Positions 1-6,440 of a stretch of DNA of 6,440 nucleotides are shown here, in pieces. The notes under the pieces were generated by a model, which ran no database searches, was not told where the DNA came from, and was given only the letters and a program-made list of their open reading frames with translations. A program made the position numbers and the translations under genes. The first letter of the stretch is position 1, and every line of letters begins with the position of its first letter. The DNA lies in the NCBI GenBank assembly GCA_947464365.1, contig CANHWS010000199.1:1-6440 (forward strand), in the 5' to 3' direction. The stretch is from Cytophagaceae bacterium (lineage in GTDB: Bacteria > Bacteroidota > Bacteroidia > Cytophagales > Flexibacteraceae).

Positions 1-91
1 AGCTAAGCCAACAAAAGCAACTAGATAGAACCCATCCTATATAAACACCTGATATTCAACAATTACAAACTAAGGTACTACCCCATTAACT

Positions 92-2041
92 GTGGCAGAG
101 GAAAACAAAGGCAATTATTCGGCCGATAATATTCAGGTACTAGAAGGCCTAGAGGCCGTGCGCAAACGCCCCGCGATGTACATCGGCGACATCGGGGTCA
201 AGGGTTTACATCACCTGATTTGGGAAGTTGTCGACAACTCGATTGACGAAGCGCTAGCAGGTCATTGCACCCTAATCAAAGTCCAGATCAATGAGGACAA
301 CTCCGTTACCGTCAATGACGATGGACGGGGAATTCCGACCGGTATCCACCCCAAGATGGGCAAGTCAGCCCTCGAGGTGGTAATGACCGTACTCCACGCT
401 GGTGGCAAGTTTGATAAGGATACCTACAAAGTCTCAGGTGGTTTGCATGGTGTCGGGGTCAGCTGTGTTAACGCACTGAGCTCTAAACTAGTCGCGACCG
501 TCAAACGTGAAGGACAGGTTTTCCAACAAGAATACCAAAAGGGCATCCCGCAGTATGATGTCAAGGTCGTCGGCACCACAGAAGAGCGTGGCACGACCAT
601 CGACTTCATGCCGGACAACTCCATCTTTACGGTGTCTGAGTTTCGGTACGAGACTGTAGCCAACCGTTTGCGCGAGCTGTCATTCCTGAACCGTGGCATC
701 CGCATCCACCTCACCGACCTTCGGGACAAAGATGAGAACGGCGTTGCCAAATTCGAGGAGTTTTACAGCGAAGGTGGCCTGCGTGAGTTCGTCAACTACA
801 TCGATAGCAGCAAGGTCAAACTAATGGCCGAACCTGTCTACATGGAAGGCGATAAAGGCGGCATCCCTGTCGAGGTGGCCATGATCTACTGCGAGTCGTA
901 CGTCGAGAATGTCCTTTCTTACGTCAACAACATCAATACCGTCGAAGGTGGCACACACGTGGCTGGTTTCCGTCGTGCATTGACCCGTACCCTGAAAGCC
1001 TACGCAGACAAGAGCGGCCTGCTTGACAAGTTCAAGATCGAAATTGCGGGTGATGACTTCCGTGAAGGACTTACTGCTGTCATTTCGGTCAAGGTGCAGG
1101 AGCCGCAATTCGAAGGGCAGACCAAAACCAAGCTGGGCAATAGCGAGGTTGCGGGTGCAGTCGAAACCACAGTCGGCGATATGCTCTCGACCTACCTGGA
1201 GGAGCACCCTAAGGAAGCCAAAATCATCGTCCAGAAGGTCATGATTGCGGCCCAAGCGCGCCACGCAGCCCGCAAAGCGCGCGAGATGGTGCAGCGCAAA
1301 AACGTACTATCTGGCACTGGCCTACCAGGCAAATTGGCCGATTGTAGCGATAGCGATCCTGAAAAATGCGAAATCTACCTAGTGGAAGGTGACTCGGCTG
1401 GTGGCTCGGCCAAACAAGGTCGCAACCGCGCCTTCCAAGCCATCTTGCCGCTGAGGGGTAAAATCCTGAACGTCGAGAAAGCCCAAGAGCACCGCATTTA
1501 CGAAAGTGAAGAGATCCGGAACATGATCACCGCGCTAGGCGTGTCTTTCGGTACAGCAGATGGTGAGCGTGAGGTCAATCTTGATAAAATGCGGTACCAC
1601 AAAATCATCATCATGACTGATGCTGACGTTGATGGTAGCCACATCCGGACCTTGATCCTGACCTTCTTCTTCCGATACATGAAGGCGATTATCGAGCGAG
1701 GTTATCTCTACATCGCCCAGCCACCGCTTTACCTCGTCAAACGTGGCAAGGAGGAGGCATACGCCTGGAACGAACAACAACGCGAGACCCTCGTCCTGGC
1801 AATGGCCAAAGAAGGCAAGGTTGAAAATGTAGGCATCCAGCGCTACAAAGGTCTTGGTGAGATGAACCCTGAGCAACTCTGGGAAACAACCATGAATCCT
1901 GAAAACCGTACCCTGAAGCAAGTCACGATCGAGTCAGCACTTGAGGCAGATATGCTCTTCAGCATGCTTATGGGTGACGAGGTAGCACCACGTCGGGACT
2001 TCATCGAGAAAAATGCGCGTTATGCCCGTATTGATGTCTAA
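92..2041 (+). CDS. gyrB: DNA gyrase subunit B (type IIA topoisomerase, ATPase and TOPRIM subunit)
   Basis: GyrB pairs with GyrA as an A2B2 enzyme that uses ATP to introduce negative supercoils into DNA in the cytoplasm. Visible in order: a GHKL ATPase domain (about residues 15-220) with EVVDNSIDEA, where E45 is the expected general base and N49 the Mg ligand, DDGRGIP (76-82) and the ATP-lid glycine motif GGLHGVGVSCVNALS (116-130); a transducer domain with QTKTKLGN (343-350), K345 matching the ATP-contacting lysine; a TOPRIM domain with VEGDSAGG (431-438, E432) and TDADVDG (509-515; D510, D512); and the C-terminal QRYKGLGEMN (583-592). At 649 residues it lacks the extra insert of the 804-residue E. 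coli protein, as is usual outside the proteobacteria. The GTG start is chosen because the protein then begins a few residues before the conserved domain and no closer ATG is present; there is no Shine-Dalgarno sequence. It is followed by a hairpin terminator, so it is probably transcribed apart from the genes downstream. Confidence 0.98.
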   Translation: MAEENKGNYSADNIQVLEGLEAVRKRPAMYIGDIGVKGLHHLIWEVVDNSIDEALAGHCTLIKVQINEDNSVTVNDDGRGIPTGIHPKMGKSALEVVMTVLHAGGKFDKDTYKVSGGLHGVGVSCVNALSSKLVATVKREGQVFQQEYQKGIPQYDVKVVGTTEERGTTIDFMPDNSIFTVSEFRYETVANRLRELSFLNRGIRIHLTDLRDKDENGVAKFEEFYSEGGLREFVNYIDSSKVKLMAEPVYMEGDKGGIPVEVAMIYCESYVENVLSYVNNINTVEGGTHVAGFRRALTRTLKAYADKSGLLDKFKIEIAGDDFREGLTAVISVKVQEPQFEGQTKTKLGNSEVAGAVETTVGDMLSTYLEEHPKEAKIIVQKVMIAAQARHAARKAREMVQRKNVLSGTGLPGKLADCSDSDPEKCEIYLVEGDSAGGSAKQGRNRAFQAILPLRGKILNVEKAQEHRIYESEEIRNMITALGVSFGTADGEREVNLDKMRYHKIIIMTDADVDGSHIRTLILTFFFRYMKAIIERGYLYIAQPPLYLVKRGKEEAYAWNEQQRETLVLAMAKEGKVENVGIQRYKGLGEMNPEQLWETTMNPENRTLKQVTIESALEADMLFSMLMGDEVAPRRDFIEKNARYARIDV

Positions 2042-2078
2042 TTACACATCACAATCCGTGAGGATCAAGACATATCGT

Positions 2079-2117
2079 TACTGCTGATAATTGGCCCAAA
2101 GCCGCTACTGTTGATAA
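2079..2117 (+). repeat. Near-identical 12-bp direct repeat overlapping the gyrB terminator
   Basis: TACTGCTGATAA at 2079-2090 recurs as TACTGTTGATAA at 2106-2117, matching at 11 of 12 positions with a 27-base period. The second copy forms the end of the left stem arm and most of the loop of the terminator hairpin. It may be the trace of a small tandem duplication or chance; no function is claimed. Confidence 0.5.
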
Positions 2118-2143
2118 AAATAGTGGCGGCTTTTGGTCCTTTT
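2093..2143 (+). terminator. Intrinsic terminator after gyrB
   Basis: A 12-bp stem pairs AAAGCCGCTACT (2098-2109) with AGTGGCGGCTTT (2122-2133), with a single T-G wobble and a 12-base loop. Flanking GGCCC and GGTCC can extend the pairing past a bulged T. The right arm runs into T-rich sequence (TTTT at 2131-2134 and again at 2140-2143). It starts about 55 bases after the gyrB stop and fits a Rho-independent terminator. The stem is nearly symmetrical, but no minus-strand gene converges on it. Confidence 0.85.
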
Positions 2144-2196
2144 ACCCGCTATAACTGTCGTACTTTATGTCCAATTCTATTCCCAGATAGAAACCA

Positions 2197-2796
2197 ATGC
2201 CAGACATTAACCACCTGTATGACAAGTCCGACAAAATGGACAGTTATACCAACAGCATGACCGAAACTATGGTCAAGGCAACAGGCAAAACGCTGGAAGA
2301 ATGGGTCGAGATTGCAAGAACTTGCCCTACCACAAAACCGAAGGAAAGGCTCAAGTGGTTTAAGGAAACTCATGGTATCATGCAAAACCGTGCGATGCTT
2401 ATATTTAGCATATTAGACGGATCACCCATTGGAGGATATGATAACCCAGTTGCTTTGGTTGATGCCCTTTTCGGCAAGTTTGTGACACAAGTGCCTTTAT
2501 ATCAATCTCTGATATTAGCAATCAAAAGCGGACTACCTGCCTCGCTTGTCCTAGCCCGCAAAACGTACGTAACACTCCAGCGCAACCATACCTTTGGGGT
2601 CGTATTCCCGAGCAAACAAGGATTGACACTCGGCCTTGCCTTGGCCAAATCTTCTACCGATTACCCTGGCCTATTACCCATAACCAAACCTATCGGGGGC
2701 AGTGACAGAATGACCCATTACCTGATCCTGACCGAAGGCGATGATCTTAAAAAGAACCTAATGGAGCTGATTACAGAGGCCTATAACCAGTCATAA
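2197..2796 (+). CDS. DUF4287 and DUF5655 domain-containing protein, function unknown
   Basis: This 199-residue soluble protein has no signal peptide or membrane segment. Residues ~20-73 look like DUF4287: a TGKTLEEW signature (29-36), a charged helix, then WFKETHG (54-60) followed by QNRAM, the usual pattern of two helices with a short conserved turn. Residues ~88-198 look like DUF5655: a helical start (VDALFGKF, LYQSLILAI), then KTYVTLQRNHTFGVVFP (122-138), an LGLAL strand (145-149), a threonine-histidine pair in MTHYLIL (172-178) and a C-terminal helix (LKKNLMELITEAYNQ). The two domains commonly occur together in short bacterial proteins of unknown function. Family assignment is from memory of sequence patterns, not a search. 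The first ATG after an in-frame stop at 2188-2190 is used; ATG 2236 (residue 14, MDSY) is a credible alternative because the conserved part begins only near residue 20. It follows the gyrB terminator, so it should have its own promoter. Confidence 0.85.
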   Translation: MPDINHLYDKSDKMDSYTNSMTETMVKATGKTLEEWVEIARTCPTTKPKERLKWFKETHGIMQNRAMLIFSILDGSPIGGYDNPVALVDALFGKFVTQVPLYQSLILAIKSGLPASLVLARKTYVTLQRNHTFGVVFPSKQGLTLGLALAKSSTDYPGLLPITKPIGGSDRMTHYLILTEGDDLKKNLMELITEAYNQS

Positions 2797-2804
2797 GGAT
2801 TATT

Positions 2805-2866
2805 CCAAACCAGTTGCTGGCCAAACCAATTGGACTGATTTCCTCCAGCTTATCCTATCCAAACCA
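2805..2866 (+). repeat. Three copies of CCAAACCA in the gap between two genes
   Basis: CCAAACCA occurs at 2805-2812, 2821-2828 and 2859-2866. The first two copies extend to 10 of 11 matches (CCAAACCAGTT and CCAAACCAATT). Between and after them lie a small inverted repeat CCAG-TTG-CTGG (2810-2820) and the palindrome CCAATTGG (2826-2833). The last copy ends six bases before the ATG of the next gene. This could be a regulator or RNA-binding site array, or chance in a low-G stretch. Confidence 0.4.
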
Positions 2867-2872
2867 CTATTA

Positions 2873-3298
2873 ATGAAAGCAGACATCAATTTCCCTCAGG
2901 TTGTGGGCGTTACCCTAGCCATTGTTCATGAACCACTTTCGGAAGACTTTAGCCAGCCCGACCTTGAATATCAGTGGCGGGTCTTTATCATCAACCAAAA
3001 TGATACGGACTTGCATAACATCATCATTGCTAGTAAAGGCTACGGCACAACAGCAGAAGGAAACAAACAGGAAACAAGTGTCCTGCGGCACCTAATCGAA
3101 GAGCTACCAGGGCAAAGTGCTGCACCTATTGAGATTATTTCGCCTGAGGTTTTCCACCTCGTAAATGAATACTGGGTCAGCTATTACATCGACCGAACGG
3201 TCTATGACAAAAAGTTCTTGTTCATGCCCGACTCCATAGTCGAAGGGAACCTCCAGCCCCTACCATTTTTGGACTTACCGGGTGTGCTACATAACTAA
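2873..3298 (+). CDS. Conserved hypothetical protein of a Bacteroidota-type family
   Basis: This 141-residue, acidic, apparently cytosolic protein has no signal peptide and no membrane segment. I cannot name a function or a catalytic motif. Its pattern suggests a compact beta-rich fold: a strand near VVGVTLAIV (10-18), a strand in WRVFIIN (35-41), a strand before ASKGYG (53-58), a helix after TSVLRHLIEELP (68-79), then a strongly patterned C-terminal half with EVFHLVNEYWVSYYID (92-107) and YDKKFLFMPDSIVE (111-124). The EYWVSYY and YDKKFLF parts resemble small hypothetical proteins I recall as widespread in Bacteroidota; this is memory, not a search. The ATG is the natural start, giving a short lead into the first strand. 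It lies 76 bp after the DUF4287-DUF5655 gene and 44 bp before the glycosidase start, so it may share a transcript with either, but nothing visible links their roles. Confidence 0.8.
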   Translation: MKADINFPQVVGVTLAIVHEPLSEDFSQPDLEYQWRVFIINQNDTDLHNIIIASKGYGTTAEGNKQETSVLRHLIEELPGQSAAPIEIISPEVFHLVNEYWVSYYIDRTVYDKKFLFMPDSIVEGNLQPLPFLDLPGVLHN

Positions 3299-3342
3299 TA
3301 GAGTTGCTTCACCTCAATCTCAAATACTTGTCCCAAAGACAA

Positions 3343-5526
3343 ATGATTAGTCTCCAGATCCGTATATTTTTATTTATGGGTTTTGCAGCCCTACATAGTC
3401 AACTGAGCCATGCACAAAATGCCCGGCCAATCAGGTTAGACCTTGATAAGCTCGTCAAAACAACAACCAAGAATGCTGAGCGGTCAAAACTAAACCCAGT
3501 AGTTACTCAACCACAAGCCAGCTTGCTTGGTCGGCCGTATTCGGTTACTATTGCCGAATTAGCAGAAGCAGGTGGTCCGACTTATCTACTCACGCCTGAT
3601 ACAGTAGGGCATAGTTTCAGCCTCTGGAATCAATCGGAATCAAAAGCATGGCAAAAGGCTCAGTACCTTGTGCTTGACCTTTATAACCCGAATCGATACA
3701 CGACCAATGTCATCATCGGGTTTTATCGGCAGTCTGCAGACGGCAAGGGAATTGAGCGTGCTTGTGCTGCCTCCGTCGGGATTTTCCCACAATTGCGGAC
3801 TAAAATGGTCGTGCCACTTAGCTACCTAGATTGCCAACAGATATACCTACCTCGCTACCCACGTCAAGGTAAAGGACGCATTTTGGGGCAGTCCATCAAA
3901 CCTACTGATTTGGTTGATGTTCGGCTTGAGCTGGAGCCGTATGTCAAACCTTTTTTTGCCTCTAAGCTTCACTTGAAAGGTCTTGAGCTCCAGACCGTAA
4001 TAAAAACCGACCTACCTGCGCTGACCGCACCGTATATCGATGCCTTAGGCCAGCTGAACCACAAAACATGGGGTTGCAAAATCCCTGGCGAATACGAGCT
4101 TGGGTACTACCATCGTAAACTAGATACTACCTATTCTAACTCTGGTCTCAACCTTGGCAGGACTGAAAATGGCGCGCTCAAATCCCTCAAAATGAATGGA
4201 ACTGGTTGGTTCCGGGTTGAGAACATTGGCGGCAAACGCTGGTGGCTGATTGACCCCGAAGGTTTTGCTTTCCTTAGCACAGGGGTAACAGGAGTGCGCC
4301 CAGGGGAAGGTGCGATGGTCACTGGCTTTGAAGAGTTGTATAAAGAGCTCCCAACTGGGCTGGACACCGTTAACTACACCTATCACCAAAAGGTCAACAA
4401 ACTCTTCAGCTTCACTGCCAACAACTATCGCAAAACATTCGGCAAAAAGGATTGGCGCATGGTCTGGAACAGAATCACGAAAAACATGATGGCCCAATGG
4501 CGCTTTAATACGGTTGCCAATTGGAGTGATACAGGCTTTATCCGTTATGCGAATATGCCTTATGTGATGCCTTTGCGTAAGTTCCCGACCACATCAAAAA
4601 AACTATACCGAGATTTCCCCGATGTGTTTGACCCTAGCTATCCGGAAAGTTGCGCCAAGTTTGCTAAGCAACTTGAGCCGCATAAGTCAGACCGTAACAT
4701 GATTGGCTATTTCCTGAACAATGAGCCAGAATGGGCCTTTGGGGATAATAATCTTGCGCTCAAGATGCTCCAGACCAAGAATGGGCCTAACCACACCCGT
4801 CGGGAGCTAAGGAACGATCTCATCAATCAATACCGTGGGAACGTAAAGCAATTCAACACGGCATGGGGGCTCAAGCTCAAGTCGTTCGAGCAACTGGACT
4901 CGGTCGTACTACCTAGTGATGTCAAGCTGACACCAGAGGCAATGGCCTACCTCAGTAACTGGAGCAACACCATGGTTGACAAATACCTAAAACCAGTCTG
5001 CGATGCAGTCAAACTGGTTGATCCACATCACCTCAACCTCGGAATTAGGTATGCCTACATCAGCAATGACCTATGCTACAGGGCAGGTCAGTATTTTGAT
5101 ATCTTCAGCATCAACGGCTATAATGCACCCTATCCTCCTGAAACAGCCGAAATCACAAAGCGTACCGGCAAACCCGTCATGATTGGCGAGTTCCACTTCG
5201 GTGCACTTGACCAAGGGCATACTGCTACCGGCATCCGAGGGGTGTATAACCAGAAACAGCGGGGCATTGCCTATCAAACTTACGTGGAGCAAGGTTTTGC
5301 TCGGCCAGAGGTAGTTGGCATTCATTACTTTCAGTGGAACGACCAGCCTGTTGGTGGACGTTTTGATGGCGAAAACTATAACATTGGCTTAGTCGATGTC
5401 TGTGGATTCCCTTACAAAGATTTTGTTCATTATGTCTCAGATGCAAATACCCGTGTCTATGATGTTGCACGCAGACTCTACCCGCCAGCCAACCTCAAGG
5501 CCAAAACCGTACCTGATATATATTGA
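3343..5526 (+). CDS. Exported clan GH-A glycoside hydrolase, agarase/beta-galactosidase-like (GH50/GH42-related)
   Basis: A 727-residue enzyme predicted to cleave beta-glycosidic bonds in a polysaccharide, possibly a galactan such as agar. Numbering is from the ATG at 3343, which opens a typical signal peptide: MISLQIR, then a hydrophobic IFLFMGFAAL stretch and a likely cut after SHAQ (residue 25). There is no lipobox and no type IX sorting domain at the C-terminus, so a periplasmic location is likeliest. Residues ~80-220 look like a beta-sandwich (YLVLDLYNP; VRLELEP) as found before the barrel in agarases. A (beta/alpha)8 barrel follows: WWLIDPEGFAFLSTGV (300-315), FNTVANWSD (388-396), MIGYFLNNEPEW (453-464), FDIFSINGYN (585-594), KPVMIGEFHFGA (610-621), VVGIHYFQWNDQP (657-669) and FDGENYNIG (674-682). 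E461 after NN fits the acid/base and E616 in IGEF the nucleophile. A TTG at 3304 in the same frame would add 13 residues ahead of the signal peptide and is unlikely. The exact CAZy family and substrate cannot be fixed by eye. Confidence 0.85.
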   Translation: MISLQIRIFLFMGFAALHSQLSHAQNARPIRLDLDKLVKTTTKNAERSKLNPVVTQPQASLLGRPYSVTIAELAEAGGPTYLLTPDTVGHSFSLWNQSESKAWQKAQYLVLDLYNPNRYTTNVIIGFYRQSADGKGIERACAASVGIFPQLRTKMVVPLSYLDCQQIYLPRYPRQGKGRILGQSIKPTDLVDVRLELEPYVKPFFASKLHLKGLELQTVIKTDLPALTAPYIDALGQLNHKTWGCKIPGEYELGYYHRKLDTTYSNSGLNLGRTENGALKSLKMNGTGWFRVENIGGKRWWLIDPEGFAFLSTGVTGVRPGEGAMVTGFEELYKELPTGLDTVNYTYHQKVNKLFSFTANNYRKTFGKKDWRMVWNRITKNMMAQWRFNTVANWSDTGFIRYANMPYVMPLRKFPTTSKKLYRDFPDVFDPSYPESCAKFAKQLEPHKSDRNMIGYFLNNEPEWAFGDNNLALKMLQTKNGPNHTRRELRNDLINQYRGNVKQFNTAWGLKLKSFEQLDSVVLPSDVKLTPEAMAYLSNWSNTMVDKYLKPVCDAVKLVDPHHLNLGIRYAYISNDLCYRAGQYFDIFSINGYNAPYPPETAEITKRTGKPVMIGEFHFGALDQGHTATGIRGVYNQKQRGIAYQTYVEQGFARPEVVGIHYFQWNDQPVGGRFDGENYNIGLVDVCGFPYKDFVHYVSDANTRVYDVARRLYPPANLKAKTVPDIY

Positions 5527-5670
5527 TTGTTCCTAGTCTTTAGATGCCCTCGCGATCTATGAATTAGCTATTGGCCATCAAATAGCCTTAAATTGCACCA
5601 CTGCCCAGAAGTGACATCCTATTGCCGCTTCTAGACACCCATACACCAAACAGCAAGCCCAAAGCAAGCT

Positions 5671-6440
5671 ATGAATGCGACCCCTACAAATGGCGCCTAC
5701 AAGCCACAATACCCTGTCCGCCTCGTCACGGCCGCTAGTTTGTTTGACGGACACGATGCCGCAATCAATATCATGCGGAGGATCCTCCAAGCCTCAGGAG
5801 CCGAGGTAATCCACCTAGGGCATAACCGTTCGGCCCAAGAGATCGTGAATTGTGCCATCCAAGAAGATGCTCAAGGCATTGCAATCACGAGTTATCAAGG
5901 TGGCCACGTCGAATACTTCAAATACATCCATGACTTGCTACAAGAGCGTGGTTGTGGCCATATCCAGATCGTTGGTGGCGGTGGTGGCACTATCCTACCG
6001 ACCGAAATAGATGAGCTGCATGCCTACGGTATTAGCCGTATCTACTCGCCTGATGATGGACGCACACTTGGGCTTCAGGGTATGATCAATGACGTATTAC
6101 GCCGTTGTGACTTCCCGACTTGGGCCCACCAAAAGATAGCGATCCCTGTCCTTGATTACGAGCCAGAGAGAGACCACCTGACCCCAGATGACATCGAACA
6201 ATTGGTCTATCGGGTCAAGGCCAAAGACCATGTTGCCATAGGTCGCCTGATCAGCATCTGCGAAAACTATCCAGATCAAACCCCGACCATCACTGCACTG
6301 CTTGATCAAGTTAAGCCAGCTGCAACACCACCTGTCCTAGGAATAACGGGTACAGGCGGTGCAGGCAAATCAAGCCTAGTTGATGAATTGGTACGCCGCT
6401 TCTTGCTGGATACTACCGACAAAACCTTGGCCATCATCTC
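5671..6440 (+). CDS. icmF: Fused acyl-CoA mutase of the IcmF type, N-terminal part (cut by window end)
   Basis: IcmF proteins join a B12-binding domain, a MeaI-like GTPase chaperone and an acyl-CoA mutase domain in one chain, and use adenosylcobalamin to interconvert isobutyryl-CoA and n-butyryl-CoA (some also act on isovaleryl-/pivalyl-CoA). The 256 residues seen here hold the B12 domain (about 15-146): LFDGHDAA (24-31), where H28 is the expected lower cobalt ligand, the ITSYQGGH loop (72-79) and the GGGGGTI turn (102-108). A linker leads to a P-loop GTGGAGKS (227-234) starting the GTPase domain. A B12 domain placed before a G domain is the IcmF order; stand-alone methylmalonyl-CoA mutase has its B12 domain at the C-terminus, and stand-alone MeaB/ArgK lacks one. 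The mutase domain, where substrate specificity is set, is outside the window. The ATG is the first after an in-frame TAG at 5632-5634; no Shine-Dalgarno sequence is present. It lies 144 bp after the glycosidase and is probably a separate unit. Confidence 0.92.
   Translation, partial: MNATPTNGAYKPQYPVRLVTAASLFDGHDAAINIMRRILQASGAEVIHLGHNRSAQEIVNCAIQEDAQGIAITSYQGGHVEYFKYIHDLLQERGCGHIQIVGGGGGTILPTEIDELHAYGISRIYSPDDGRTLGLQGMINDVLRRCDFPTWAHQKIAIPVLDYEPERDHLTPDDIEQLVYRVKAKDHVAIGRLISICENYPDQTPTITALLDQVKPAATPPVLGITGTGGAGKSSLVDELVRRFLLDTTDKTLAII

Noticed and set aside
1..91. Promoter for gyrB
   Set aside because: A TATAAA-like string is present near position 40, but there is no TTTG and TAnnTTTG pair of the Bacteroidota type at suitable spacing, so no site can be defended.
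821..1264. 147-residue open frame on the minus strand inside gyrB
   Set aside because: It lies wholly within the well-supported gyrB coding sequence and its translation shows no domain-like pattern; it is a by-product of gyrB codon use. The same holds for the smaller opposite-strand and alternate-frame openings within gyrB.
2132..2168. Bacteroidota-type promoter (TTTG at 2132-2135, TACTTTAT at 2161-2168) before the DUF4287-DUF5655 gene
   Set aside because: The second box matches TAnnTTTG only partly and the 25-base spacing is longer than usual; the TTTG is also part of the terminator tail.
3304..3342. TTG start 13 codons upstream of the glycosidase ATG
   Set aside because: The ATG at 3343 directly begins a compact signal peptide; the TTG form would put 13 extra residues ahead of it and starts only five bases after the previous stop.
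4120..4497. 125-residue and overlapping 78-residue open frames on the minus strand inside the glycosidase gene
   Set aside because: They are antisense to a gene with clear barrel motifs and have no recognisable features of their own.
5591..5632. Possible cobalamin riboswitch in the leader of the B12-dependent mutase gene (a CACTGCCCAGAAG-like stretch)
   Set aside because: The short resemblance is not backed by a B12-box or the other conserved core segments, and the 144-bp gap is short for the roughly 200-base element.
5578..5790. 70-residue minus-strand open frame spanning the IcmF leader and start
   Set aside because: It overlaps the conserved B12-binding coding region in antisense, and no family pattern is visible.
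1..6440. Defence system, mobile element, CRISPR array or RNA gene
   Set aside because: No transposase, integrase, nuclease, toxin-antitoxin, regular repeat-spacer pattern or tRNA-like cloverleaf was found; the window is a mostly ordinary chromosomal stretch.

Overview
The window reads as chromosomal DNA from a member of the phylum Bacteroidota. This rests on three things: GyrB is the short ~650-residue type rather than the long E. coli type; none of the five genes has a recognisable Shine-Dalgarno sequence; and the gene content (a small conserved Bacteroidota-type hypothetical protein, an exported glycosidase, an IcmF-type fused mutase) fits. Genus and family cannot be told from the sequence alone. 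All five genes lie on the + strand and look intact, except the last, which is cut by the window end.

Layout. Positions 1-91 are a non-coding leader with no promoter I can defend. A complete gyrB with a GTG start (92-2041) encodes the ATPase/TOPRIM subunit of DNA gyrase and is closed by a clear hairpin terminator (about 2093-2143). Next come a DUF4287-DUF5655 protein (2197-2796) and a 141-residue conserved protein of unknown function (2873-3298), separated by a short gap holding three copies of CCAAACCA. A large exported clan GH-A glycoside hydrolase resembling the GH50/GH42 agarase and beta-galactosidase group follows (3343-5526). After a 144-bp gap with only weak hairpins, the window ends inside a fused acyl-CoA mutase of the IcmF type (5671 to beyond 6440): its B12-binding domain and the P-loop of its GTPase domain are visible, and the mutase domain is outside.

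How the genes relate. gyrB appears to be its own transcription unit. The next three genes are co-directional with gaps of 76 and 44 bp, so they could share a transcript, but their products (a small uncharacterised protein, another uncharacterised protein and a secreted glycosidase) do not form a pathway I can name. The IcmF gene belongs to branched-chain acyl-CoA metabolism and seems independent. I see no CRISPR array, tRNA, rRNA, insertion sequence, phage gene or defence cassette. The parts most worth a second look are the agarase-like glycosidase, whose exact family and substrate are open, the two unknown proteins, and the short repeats in the gaps.
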